From Megamerina dolium (taxonomy: Eukaryota > Arthropoda > Insecta > Diptera > Megamerinidae): a stretch of 64,000 nucleotides of DNA. The stretch's first letter is position 1, and each line of letters opens with the position of its first letter. The stretch covers positions 13,905,609 to 13,969,608 of the forward strand of contig OY978530.1 in assembly GCA_963854835.1 (NCBI GenBank), given 5' to 3'. Made by a program: the position numbers and the translations under genes. Below are positions 54,551 through 64,000 of this stretch, piece by piece. The notes beneath the pieces were generated by a model. That model was given only the letters and a program-made list of their open reading frames with translations, was not told the DNA's origin and searched no databases.

Positions 54551-55581
54551 ATGAGCCAAAAAAGAAAAGAAACAACTGTTCAGGAGCGGAAAATTATTTT
54601 TAACGCTTATAAACATAATAAAAGCGTACGTGAAATCTGTGATTTAGTGCAACGTCCCCGCAGTACCATTACCGATATAATAAATCGTTTTAAAAATGAT
54701 CCAGAGTGTGAGTATCAACCGAGAAGTGGTCGGCCACCAGCGCTATCAGATCGAGAAAAACGAGAAATAGTAAAAATAATAAAAAAAGAGCCAAAAACCC
54801 CATCTTCAGAAATCGCTGCAATGTTGAAAGAAGACACAGGAACGGTTGTTCACCCTCGCACTGTCCGGAGAGTGCTGAATAGTGCTGGATATAACGCCCG
54901 AGTTTGTCGAAAAAAAAACCGCTTATTAGTAAGGTGAATCAAAAAAAGCGACTTTCTTTCGCAAAGGAGCACGTAAACAAGCCAACAGACTTTTGGCAGA
55001 AGGTAATCTTCTCTGATGAAAGTAAGTTTTGTGTTTACAAGTCAGATGGGCGTGTTTTAACATGGCGGCAAAAAGGCGATGCATTATTGGAAAAAAATAT
55101 TCATACAACTGTGAAACACGGAGGTGCTGGAGTTATGGTGTGGGGGTGTATGTCAGCAACTGGGGTTGGGGAGCTCGTATTCATAGATGAAATAATGGAC
55201 AAAACAGTTTAGTTGAATATTCTCAAAGAAAATTTGAAGAAAAGCGCTCAAAAATTGGGAATTGATACCGACTACTACTTTCAGCATGACAATGACCCCA
55301 AGCATACCGCAGATATTGTTCGCTTGTGGGTCTTGTACAACACCCCTCACACCCTGAAAACACCACCTCAGTCACCAGATCTTAACCCGATCGAACATTT
55401 ATAGGACCATTTGGATCGACGGGTTCGAGAACACTATATTACATCCAAAAATGCACTGAAACAAACACTTTTGGAAGAATGGGCGAAAATAAGTTCAGAT
55501 GTAACTGGGAAATTGGTGAATTGAATGCAGAAACGTTTGCAAGAAGTTATTAAAAACAACGGCAAACATACAACTTATTAA
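54551..55581 (+). pseudogene. Tc1-2 transposase, broken
   Basis: The ATG at 54551 starts a standard Tc1 layout: HTH 1 (KSVREICDLVQRPRSTITDII), the SGRPPALS hinge (GRPR-like, about 54728), HTH 2, then near 54915-54930 a frameshift in an A run. The catalytic part has FSDESKF, KHGGAGVMVWGCMSATGVG, HDNDPKHT and LNPIEHL, with 34 residues between the second Asp and the Glu. Stops are at 55210 (TAG), 55402 (TAG) and 55522 (TGA). About 340 residues in all, related to but clearly distinct from Tc1-1. Confidence 0.85.
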
Positions 55582-55618
55582 AATAGCTTTAATAATCATA
55601 TAAATGAAATTCTACATA

Positions 55619-57269
55619 CAGTGGCTCACAGCTTATTTCGTACAGTGTATATATTTTTATGTACATGGCTGTAACATCGAAACTAAAAAACTTATCAATA
55701 AGTTTTGAATGTAGATGTCTATGTATGTGTTTAGTAAACCTAATAAGAAAACGGGGAACCCCAAAAATTGTTCTTTTTGTCATGCAAGAGAGAAAAACTA
55801 TTGATCAGCTGATTTTCAGCTCACATCTTATTTCGTACACAAACTTCAATGTAAGTAAGTTTCATTCTGCCGCGCAGTTACAAAGTTTTTTTGAATTGTA
55901 TGAGTTTTTGGACCTTTTTAACTATTATAACAATTTTTATTATTATTATTTTAAATAGTTAAAGTGCTGTAAATTAAACATTTAGCGTTATGGGTCGTCG
56001 TACAACGATGGAACAGCGTAAACTGGTAATTAACCATTTTAGGAAAGGTCAGAGTGTGCGAAAAATTGCTGAAATGACAAATTTAAGTGCCTCAACTGTC
56101 CAATACATCATTCAACGCTTCGTTCGCGAAAATCGGTTGGAGAACAAGGGCAGAGAAGCACCTAATAAGATTTTCAACGCTTCAGACGAGCGTTATATTG
56201 TACGAAAAATTAAGAAAAATCCAAAGTTATCCGCTCCGAAGTTGGCTGCAGAGGTTCAGCGTGAAATAGGAAAATCATCCAGTGCTGAAACTGTCCGACG
56301 TGTGCTGCGCAATCATGACTTGAACGGTCGAGTAGCCCGAAAGAAACCATTCATTTCGAAAATGAATATACAACGCCGACTTGACTTCGCCAAAGAGCAT
56401 ATTATTAATACTCCTGCGTTCTGGAATACCGTTATTTTCGCGGATGAGTCTAAGTTTAATATTTTTGGCTCGTACGGAATGTCATATGTTTGGCGTAAAG
56501 CGAATACCGAGCTAAACAAGGAGAACCTTAAGCCCACAGTGAAGCATGGTGGCGGTAGCGTGATGGTTTGGGCCTGTATGTCAGCAGCCGGAGTAGGTGA
56601 ATTGGTTTTTATTGAGGAAACAATGGACAAAATGAAGTACCTCGAGATTCTGAAAAACAATTTACTTCAAAGTGCAGACAAACTGGGTTTGCGGGAAGAA
56701 TTTCGGTACTACCAAGATAATGACCCAAAACATAAATCTGGGATTGTGCAATCTTGGCTTATTTGGAACTGCCCACACTTGATGTCTCCACCACCACAGT
56801 CACCTGACATGAATGTGATTGAAAATCTTTGGTCTATTTTGGACAATAAAATAAGAACACACAAGATTTCTAATAAGCAAGACCTAAAGAAGGTACTGAT
56901 GGAAGAATGGAAAGAAATCACACCAGACATCACTCAAAAATTGGTGGATTCAATGCCAAATAGACTCCAGGCTGTCATTAACGCTAAGGGATGTCAACTA
57001 AATATTAAAATCAACTTACTTTGTTTTTAGTTTGAACTTAAAGAGACTGTACGAAATAAGCTGTGACATGAATTTTCCTATTTTTTTCTTATTTTATTTT
57101 TTTATAGTGTCAAACACTAAAATTTTGAAAAAGTAAATTTTGGAAAATAAAAAACAAACCTTCCTTTCTAAAATGGCATTTATATTTTGTTCAAATTTTT
57201 GCTATATTAGGAATTACGACTGCAGCAATTTTTAAACTGTCACTGTACGAAATAAGCTGGGAGCCACTG
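55619..57269 (+). mobile_element. Tc1-like transposon Tc1-1, copy 3 (complete, 1651 bp)
   Basis: Flanked by TA at 55617-55618 and 57270-57271, with the same ends and length as copies 1 and 2. It is inserted between the Tc1-2 transposase gene and that element's right end, so it is younger than Tc1-2. Confidence 0.95.
55990..57030 (+). CDS. Tc1-1 transposase, copy 3 (346 codons)
   Basis: Open throughout. Compared with copy 2 it differs at very few residues: FGSYGMSY in place of FGSDGMSY about eight residues after the first catalytic Asp, and EWKEITPD in place of EWKKITPD. The catalytic acids in FADESKF, QDNDPKHK and NVIENLW are intact. Confidence 0.92.
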   Translation: MGRRTTMEQRKLVINHFRKGQSVRKIAEMTNLSASTVQYIIQRFVRENRLENKGREAPNKIFNASDERYIVRKIKKNPKLSAPKLAAEVQREIGKSSSAETVRRVLRNHDLNGRVARKKPFISKMNIQRRLDFAKEHIINTPAFWNTVIFADESKFNIFGSYGMSYVWRKANTELNKENLKPTVKHGGGSVMVWACMSAAGVGELVFIEETMDKMKYLEILKNNLLQSADKLGLREEFRYYQDNDPKHKSGIVQSWLIWNCPHLMSPPPQSPDMNVIENLWSILDNKIRTHKISNKQDLKKVLMEEWKEITPDITQKLVDSMPNRLQAVINAKGCQLNIKINLLCF

Positions 57270-57489
57270 TAATATGTCGGTCACTTTTGTTCATAAGAAA
57301 TATGTTTTATATTAAGTTATTTTTTGTTCTTCTACAAATGGAGAATTATAAAATTTTTTTTTTTATAAATAAAAAAATTAAATGAATTGTAGTTATAGTT
57401 GAAAATACTAATTTTTTTGTTTTTAATATTTTATGGGCTTGTTGGCTCCTCAAAAGTTGTAAAGGGCAAATGACGGTGACTTTTGTCCA

Positions 57490-57497
<8 letters not shown>

Positions 57498-57566
<69 letters not shown>
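57498..57566. repeat. (TA)n array
   Basis: About 70 bp of TA repeats between the right end of Tc1-2 and the piggyBac-like copy 3. Confidence 0.95.
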
Positions 57567-57569
57567 ACA

Positions 57570-59280
57570 TATACAGGGTATAATTTGGTCGGCCCTAGCC
57601 AACTGTAAGGTGATTTTTATTATATTGACTTTGCTGTAATTAATGTTGCAATTTTTTGTTAAGACTAATAAAACTTGTTATTTAGTTTAAAATGGCTTCG
57701 CTTTCACAATATCAAATTGAAAAATACTCGAATCAAATTGCTGAACCTAGTTCTGGCGAAGAATGCTGTTCAGAAGATGGCGAGGAAGCTGGAGGAGAAA
57801 GATTACTTTTCCAAAAGCGAAAAAAGCGACGAGGAGGATATTCCGCAAGTCGAAATCGGAACAAAATTACTGAAGTAGGAATTGACATGTCTGGCACCAG
57901 TTTCGGAGAGAACACCACGAAGAAGTATTGTGACTATCCGAAGACCTGCAAAGGCAATGCGCAGATTATTGAGACTGAGAAGGATGCATTCACTATTTGG
58001 ATTAGCAAACCAATCATTCATTTTGTATTATACACTAATCAGGAAATTGATCGATATGCACCAACATATGCAGACCAACTATAAAAGCGTAATTGATATG
58101 TGGTCTTCATTATGTGCGGCCGTATACAAATCTATTATGAGTACCAATCGTTTTCGATTTATTCTTATTTGCTTCCTATTCGACGATAAGGATAACAAGG
58201 ATAAAGAAGATACGTGAAGCGATTTCATATATTGGCAGAGGAACAGAGCACCGTCAGAATATGTAAAAAAGCTAGTCGAAAGTATTAAACATTCTGGTCG
58301 CAATGTTACCTATGATAGCTGATGTTTATCTATTCCTGTTATTGATGAATTATATCATAGAAAGATTGTCAGCTTACAAGTATAGGAACACTACTCAAAA
58401 TCAAGCGGGAAGTTCCACCATCTTTCTTCTCACATAGAAGCAAACAACCTCTGACTTCTCAGCGTGCTTTCGATCGGTAAAAGCAGAGACTTTAGAAGTA
58501 ATGAGATATCCCACTGTTAATAGACAGCATTTTAACAGCAAATCTGTCGAGGAAACATTGGCCACCTTTTCACTAAAAGCCAAAAATGGTTTTAGATACA
58601 CTGGAAACAGTTGAGAAAGAGCATTTTCATACGTAAACCAACCGCAGCTTCATACAATCAATTTGAGTCGGCATGGCACATATATAAATACTTTTATATG
58701 CACCTATGTATAAATCCGACGATGAAGATTCAATATTGAAATTATATAGGTTAATTCGAAATTATATTTATACAAGAATATGCGAAATTCAGCATATGTA
58801 ATACTTTAGTTACTTTTTTTATTAGAAATTAATGAATATCAAAATTTTATTAAAAAGATGTAGGTAATAAGAATTAATTAAATTATCATGGAACACGATT
58901 TAAAAATTAATTTGTTTACAATAATTAATTGTTATCAATATGTTTAGCTATCAGGTGAATTTCAATAAGAAAGCATCCCGTATTTGTCTACTACAAACAA
59001 TCAACTCAATCATCTATTCGATTTTAATTGCTCTCATTTTTTCGTTTTCTATATATTTTACTACGTCAAATATATATGTACACATTCGAAGCAGAATTGT
59101 CTATTTTTCATTGATAAATACGCGAGATCGGCAACACAGCAATCATGCGATTGAAATTTTGCTATTTTTCAAGATTTTGTCATTTGCGCTTGTTCAGCAG
59201 CCAACACATCAAATTGTTCGTCTTTCGTCGATTTCACTAGCATTGGTGCACACAACACACGTATTTTCCTCATAAACGAG
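57570..59280 (+). mobile_element. piggyBac-like remnant, copy 3 (most complete)
   Basis: Begins near TACAGGGTATAATTTGGTCG, carries the transposase gene from 57692, and ends with the noncoding blocks shared with copies 1 and 2 (58880-59260). I see no matching terminal repeat or TTAA duplication, so the limits are approximate. Confidence 0.6.
57692..58680 (+). pseudogene. piggyBac-like transposase, broken
   Basis: The ATG at 57692 opens 130 codons: an acidic N-terminus (SGEECCSEDGEEAGGE), a basic KRKKRR patch, then TKKYCDYPKTCKG and FVLYTNQEIDRYA, where the piggyBac catalytic domain usually begins. After stops, other frames give MSTNRFRFILICFLFDDKDNKDKED (58135-58210), IYWQRNRAPSEYVKKLVESIKHSGRNVTYDS and LSIPVIDELYHRK (58225-58365), the region of the first catalytic Asp with its IP motif. 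The domain is internally shortened, and the C-terminal half is not recognisable. Confidence 0.6.
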
Positions 59281-59399
59281 AAGATAGAAATTTTTTTTGT
59301 GTCTCGAGACACTCTTCTGCCGATTTATTTCAGAATTCCTACTTACTGTTGGGAAAAACTTATGGCTATTCTGGCTAACTGCCGCTACGTTACCTAATT

Positions 59400-60760
59400 C
59401 ATTATGGTGAGTTGCATAAATCTTTTGCTGGTAAGGACTCTGTATTGTACAGCAACATATGTAGGTTGGTATCCAAATTACTCTGATTGTTCCGCTGGCC
59501 TCTATCAATTAGGTTACTTGCGTTTACGGCCTCTTCGACAAGTTCTTCCCACTTATTGGTAATTTTATCTATAATGTGTGTTCTAAATACTGGTTCTCGA
59601 AGACCGGCTATGAAAGTTGTCTTTAATTCTATCAGCAAAGCTTTATCTTCTTGTCCTACATATGCGCTTCCAACAGCTTGTGTTGTCTTAGTTTTTATTG
59701 CGTATAGCCTCCTTGTGAATGTACGACTGGTCTCTTTTGGGCGCTACTGTAGAGTTGCAGCTGGTATGTGAACGACTCTAACTTTACCGTATTCAGATAT
59801 ATCTATCTTAGGAGCCTATAAAAATTCTCTAAACTGCGAAATTTTTTATATAGTACCAAGTTGTAAGCGCCCCCGTGTATTCGCTGCTTCACACATGGTA
59901 CAAAATCCTTCTGATTTTATCGCTCTTCTGGCCGATTTGCAGCCAGAATGAACTTATTAATCTCGGTCTTTATTTTCTTGGATTCGGTTCAAGTAAATAT
60001 TGGGATTAGTCTACTAACCAAATGTGCTTTTTGATATATTCTCATTCGCCATAGTGGTTGCTGCTGTTTTTGTGGACGAGCTTCATTCTCCAAAGTTGCC
60101 CAAGTCATTCCCTATTTTCGTAACGCACCCAAATCTCTATTCGACTTTTTATCGAGACCACTTAGCTCCGTCAATCCAGGTTCTAACTCTTCACCTGGTG
60201 AAAATCTCTTCCCTTGCAGCACCTTTGATTTGTATACCGCTTGGACACCATTTCATCCTCAACTAAGGCCCACACATAATTTGTGCTCTTTTAGTGAGAA
60301 ATTTTCTCCCTCCATAGAAGGCTTCTGTGACATTCTGATGAGAGGAGTACGCCGTCTAAGAGGTGTGTCTTCTGCTACGCTACGTTCTCTCTCGAGATTT
60401 CTTACTTGGGCTTGGAGGACACTTATCTGATCTGTGTTGACGGAGGTTTTGAGTCTCCTTTCTATTAATTCCTCCGAAATATTCATCTTTTTTAGGAGGT
60501 TAGACGTTTCTTGCGTCTAGTTGTTCAGCTTCCAATCCTTGGTTCACAATTCGTAACCTAAGGCTTCTTATTTATACTTCTGCTGCATCTAGATAGTCCT
60601 TTACTAACAGAGTTGCTTCGCACTGACTTTGCCGTGCTGTAATTTCGCTTTCACGAGCAGCTATTTCTCATAAAGACTGTGCAGTTCAATTAGCTCCCAC
60701 ACGAGAGTGATGGCTTTTTGTATTCTAATATCTGCGGAGACACTATCCTCCATTGGATAT
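59400..60760 (-). pseudogene. Ty3/gypsy-like gag, broken
   Basis: On the minus strand: a coiled-coil-like part with EELIERRLKTSVNTDQISVLQAQVRNLERERS (60370-60480), scattered frames through 59950-60250, and a core YVGQEDKALLIELKTTFIAGLREPVFRTHII followed by WEELVEEAVNASNLIDR (59510-59660). This resembles the capsid C-terminal region of gypsy-type elements. No protease or RT is attached. Confidence 0.55.
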
Positions 60761-60948
60761 TAGCCCAGAATACAAACTAAGATTATGTCAGAACGAACTA
60801 TTTAATTATTAATTTAAACGTTTCACGTAAAATATATTGGTAAACCAAGTACTTCGCAATATCTTACCGGCTGCATAAAAAATGTTGTGTCTCTCTCTCG
60901 AAGATCAGGACACTTACTTAAATACATTAATATTCTATGACAATCTTT

Positions 60949-61150
60949 TTTTCCGTAGTTTCCCAAATGAATTCCATATTGTCCTTTATTTACACTTTTT
61001 TACATTTTGATACTTTACACTTTTGAGCTTTTACACTAATACTGGAGGGCCTCGTGAGGATCGCAGTATTTTACAATTTCTTACAATTTAACACTTCACA
61101 ACAAGAATAATACTCTGACTCTGACTACTATACTCGGGGTTTATACATAA
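60949..61150 (-). repeat. Ty3/gypsy-like LTR fragment 2
   Basis: Contains the shared AATACTGGAGGGCCTCGT/AGGATCGCAGTATTTTACAA block and lies upstream, in element orientation, of the gag at 59400-60760. It is therefore probably the 5' LTR of that element. Confidence 0.65.
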
Positions 61151-61350
61151 TTTTAATATACATATGCTACTTATTAACCTATATTTAACCATATGTAATG
61201 CAAATATGCTAGAGTGCATATTTACAATTTACTCATCAGTTTGTTTTTACATTCCTTTGTTTTGCATGTATTTGCATAATTCGCATTTTGTACATGAGGT
61301 TTGCTTATACTTATATTGTTGATTCTACTTTACTTTTTAATTTCATTTAT
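61151..61350. other. Unassigned AT-rich interval
   Basis: 200 bp of AT-rich sequence with several ATG-TATTTGCAT-like motifs. It may be the rest of the LTR. Confidence 0.3.
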
Positions 61351-61806
61351 AACTTGGGTATTCACCTCGACAGAAGGCTGACCTGGAAAAATCACATAGA
61401 GGCAAAGAAAACTCAGATGAAACTTAAAATTAATCAGTTATGGTGGCTGTTACACAAAAGATCAAAGTTGAATCTTGAATACAAAGTGCTATTATATAAA
61501 GCAATCCTGAAACCAATCTGGACTTATGGTATTCAGTTTTGGGGCACCGCATCTCCCTCTAATATCGAAAAATTGCAGCGAATACAATCCAAGTGTCTGC
61601 GAATTATTGTAAACGCGCCTTGGTATATGAGGAACGTTAACATCCATCGAGATTTAAATGTACCCACAATTTCTGAGGAAGTTGCGATGTCCTGCAGAAG
61701 CTACATTCAAAAATTACACAATCATCCGAATCCCCTTGCTAGGCCATTGTTGCTGAGCACGGGGCATCGTCGATTAAAAAGAAAAGACACACTGAATATG
61801 CTGTGA
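61351..61806 (+). pseudogene. Jockey-C ORF2 C-terminal fragment
   Basis: An open frame of about 150 codons from the truncation point to the stop at 61806: LGIHLDRRLTWKNHIEAKKTQ, LLYKAILKPIWTYGIQFWG, LQRIQSKCLRIIVNAPWYMRN and HPNPLARPLLLSTGHRRLKRKD. It has no RT active site. The upstream start codons belong to flanking DNA. Confidence 0.85.
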
Positions 61807-61973
61807 AATTGCTATACCTCGCGACTCAACAAATTGTGATGGAACGTTGGGAATATCACATAATTTTAGTTAGTTTGTAAGATTTGATCACTTATTGTTA
61901 GTTTCTAAGTAATTTTAGAAAGATCCAATAAATAAAACTTGAAAAAAAAAATAAAATAAAAAAAAAATAAAAT
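61351..61973 (+). mobile_element. Jockey-type LINE 3' end (Jockey-C), 5' truncated with poly(A)
   Basis: Begins abruptly at YLGIHLDRRLTWK within RT and ends with an AATAAA signal near 61929 and an A-rich tail (61946-61973). It is typical of 5'-truncated target-primed insertion and closely related to Jockey-B. Confidence 0.85.
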
Positions 61974-62480
61974 TATAGTCACGAAGGTCAAAGCACCTCA
62001 TGTTTTATTTCGTAATAATTAATTAATAATAGTTAATTAGTTAATTAAACTTATACAAATGTCCCTTTGAAATACATCTCACGCACACTGCACATAGAAC
62101 TAAAAAGGTGAAGATGAAACCAGAATTCATAATGAATAAAGAAAAAAGTTCAAATATCGAAGCCGAACTTATTCTAAATTATGGTTTTGATAGCAGCTTT
62201 GGACATGCCCAGTATAAGCAAGGCTGTCAAGCAAGTTGCCCACAAACTGCCGACTCATCAATTTCGGTCACATCAATAATGCCTTTAAGATTTTTTGTAT
62301 CAACTGAAAGTATCCTCTGGAACAATTCTTCGCTTCTGTTGAGGGTCAAAATACATATTAACAAACTTTGCCTTCCAACTTATTTTTCATAATTGTGAAA
62401 TACATATTAATCCATACTCATAACAACATTGCTCATAGTTGTGAAATACACACTCTATATCAATATTACTTGTAATTGTG
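61974..62480. other. Unassigned interval with one short open frame
   Basis: It holds an open frame of 94 codons at 62108-62392 (containing ELILNYGFDSSFGHAQYKQGCQ), which I do not recognise. It has no neighbouring domain and may be a remnant of a DNA transposon ORF or chance. The remainder is AT-rich. Confidence 0.3.
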
Positions 62481-62483
62481 GAA

Positions 62484-62970
62484 TGTCAGAACATTGAGCC
62501 AACTGAGTTGCAGTTGGGTGTGAAAAAGCTGACAAAGCAAAGCTGACATAGCACACAATTCAAAGTTGTGCACTTGCGTAAGCACACCAACAATGTTTAG
62601 CCATACCATAATAACTAAAGTCACGTGGACTACTCATGAGTCAGAGTATTGAAAAGTAACTTTCGCACACAATGAGTACATACATACACACATTTGGTGT
62701 GGATCGATTGTGGATTCTGGATTTTAGGTTGGTATGTGGGTTGATTCGTATGTGGATAGGTTTAGTAAAAATTGCATGTAAGCTGCTAGCTTACTAAAGT
62801 AGTGACGAATTGTGAATTGCCTGTGAACAATTAATAGTGAATAAGAAAATACTGCGATCCTTGCTAGGCCAGTGCTAGTGATATAAGTGAATGTAAAGTA
62901 AAGTAAAGTGAAAAGGACAAATATAAATATTGTCATTGTGTCATGTCATTGTCAATAGTGCCATGGTCCC
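62484..62970 (+). repeat. Ty3/gypsy-like LTR fragment 3
   Basis: Starts near TGTCAGAACATTGAGCCAAC and includes AAAATACTGCGATCCTTGCT, the plus-strand form of the block in LTR fragments 1 and 2. It has no attached gag or pol: it may be a solo LTR or a 5' LTR whose body is lost. The right limit is uncertain. Confidence 0.5.
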
Positions 62971-63290
62971 GAAAGGACTCTTAACGCTTAGGGACTTAGG
63001 TTCAACAGTTCCTCACAGTTTAAGTGCAGTAACAAGGAAACACGTTTTTCCCAGCTCATGTACTGGTGTGGATCTTATGTGATACAATATTGTGTCGATG
63101 AAAATTAGGGGTTTAGCCATTAGGAATCCAGTAAATGTTGTGGTAAAATAGTAAGCAACATTCAGGCGCAGCCAGTAATATACTGAGAGATATCTTGTAT
63201 ATAACATGCAAGGTGTTTTACGTTCAACGTTTAACGCAGTAGAAGCTCTATTTCTAGTTTATTATTATGAGTTTATTAGACCTCTATGGA
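62971..63290. other. Unassigned interval
   Basis: 320 bp without a recognised feature. Confidence 0.35.
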
Positions 63291-64000
63291 TCTAAACCTG
63301 GGAGTCGATATAATCTTTCCCCCAATCCAGGGTGTTATGTGTTTCTGTGCCCACTGTATATACTGGGTGGGCTAGATTGGCTGTTTTCTAACGGAGCCTC
63401 TCTGATACCTTTCCTCCTCAAGGAGTAGCTGTGGACTTTCCGAAGTATAGAGCTCTGTTCTGGATGACCTCCGAGTCCCTCCCAAATAATTAGACCGCGT
63501 TGCCTGATACGTCGGGTAAGCGGTCGTATAAGAATAATGAACACAAACCAAAAAATTGCTTCAGACAACAATTACGAAAACCGAAAAAGACCTCCTCTTG
63601 AGGGCAGGCTCACGTTAAAATCGGACACCACTAAGTTTCGTCTCAAAATCGTAACTCCTCCGCCGTCCCTAAAGCGCCTGTACGCAGGAGCTCCGCAGTT
63701 CTGGCCACCAAATTACTGTCATCAAAGAAATCAGTGCAAGTTAGCAAAGGGTCCGTGACCACCACTCGCAAGGGATGCGTCTCAAGTTTCAGCGCCCACA
63801 TCCCCTTTGGAGTTAGCTCCATCACCTTTAGTTGTTGCCTCTAATTTGAGGGCTCCCGCTAAACCAAATAGCGGATCCCTCTATACATAACAGGAAAGAC
63901 TAGCCCCATTCAGGATTACTCAAAAGTTAGGTGTCGTCCGAGCAACAGAACTCTAAGTTAGAGAAAAAGAATCTCTGAAGAATCTCGCTGAACGCGTAAA
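63291..64000 (+). mobile_element. Possible LINE 5' end and ORF1, cut by the window edge
   Basis: A GC-richer block starts near 63291. It contains a leader of the style TTTCTAACGGAGCCTCTCTG, then an ATG at 63537 with a 73-codon basic, Pro-rich frame, and further Pro/Ser/Lys-rich frames to the edge. It resembles LOA- or R1-type 5' regions in character, but no conserved domain is visible. Confidence 0.35.

Larger units (their letters stand above)
53970..57497 (+). mobile_element. Second Tc1-like family (Tc1-2), decayed, with nested SINE and Tc1-1
   Basis: The left repeat has TTATGGACAAAAGTCACCG (54003-54021), and the right end has CGGTGACTTTTGTCCAT (57475-57491). An inner right repeat, TCGGTCACTTTTGTTCATAA (57277-57296), gives an IR/DR layout. 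SINE S3 lies in its 5' part and Tc1-1 copy 3 just after its transposase. (TA)n arrays border both sides. Its native length without insertions would be about 1.5 kb. Confidence 0.75.

Noticed and set aside
58079..58303. Frame with a Leu/Ser-rich membrane-like peptide (same at 51959-52183)
   Set aside because: It is antisense to the piggyBac-like transposase motifs; the opposite strand explains the conservation between copies.

Overview
This window reads as a transposon graveyard from an insect genome, probably a higher dipteran. The basis is its AT-rich composition with long (TA)n arrays and the mix of families present: BEL/Pao, Jockey-type, RTE-like, Tc1, two kinds of mariner, PIF/Harbinger, piggyBac-like and hAT. 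I found no host gene I could defend. Species cannot be read from the sequence. Almost all coding sequence is transposase or reverse transcriptase, mostly broken by stops, frameshifts, internal deletions and nested insertions.

Layout. 1-6.3 kb: two RTE-like LINE fragments, a PIF/Harbinger remnant, a mariner with a DUF4817-type N-terminus and an irritans-like mariner. 6.65-10.37 kb: a decayed BEL/Pao body (BEL-3). 10.8-11.4 kb: a LINE fragment ending in (TAA)n. 11.4-35.2 kb: an RLE-type (R4/Dong-like) LINE split by a 16.9-kb BEL/Pao element (BEL-1, LTRs at 12210-12506 and 28766-29062). BEL-1 is itself split by a Jockey element carrying a 1.04-kb tandem duplication, a tRNA-derived SINE, (TA)n arrays and the first copy of a Tc1 element (Tc1-1). 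The second Tc1-1 copy (31521-33171) and a Harbinger-like MITE (34581-35104) lie near the 3' end of the R4-like element.

35.2-46.3 kb: more R4-like and RTE-like pieces. One R4-like copy is split by BEL-2 (37479-43274, with a perfect 5-bp target duplication), a truncated hAT and a mariner. 46.3-50.5 kb: a second Jockey, split by another mariner and a SINE, then an R4-like 5' end. 50.5-64 kb: Ty3/gypsy-like LTR and gag pieces, three piggyBac-like remnants, a second Tc1 family (Tc1-2) carrying a SINE and the third Tc1-1 copy, a Jockey 3' end, and a possible LINE 5' end at the right edge.

The most active-looking family is Tc1-1: three copies, each 1651 bp, TA-flanked, nearly identical, each with an uninterrupted 346-codon DD34E transposase. 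Everything else looks dead in this window, although internally deleted or short elements (MITEs, SINEs) could be mobilised in trans. The nesting gives a relative order of insertion: R4-like before BEL, BEL before Jockey, and Tc1-1 and the SINEs late.
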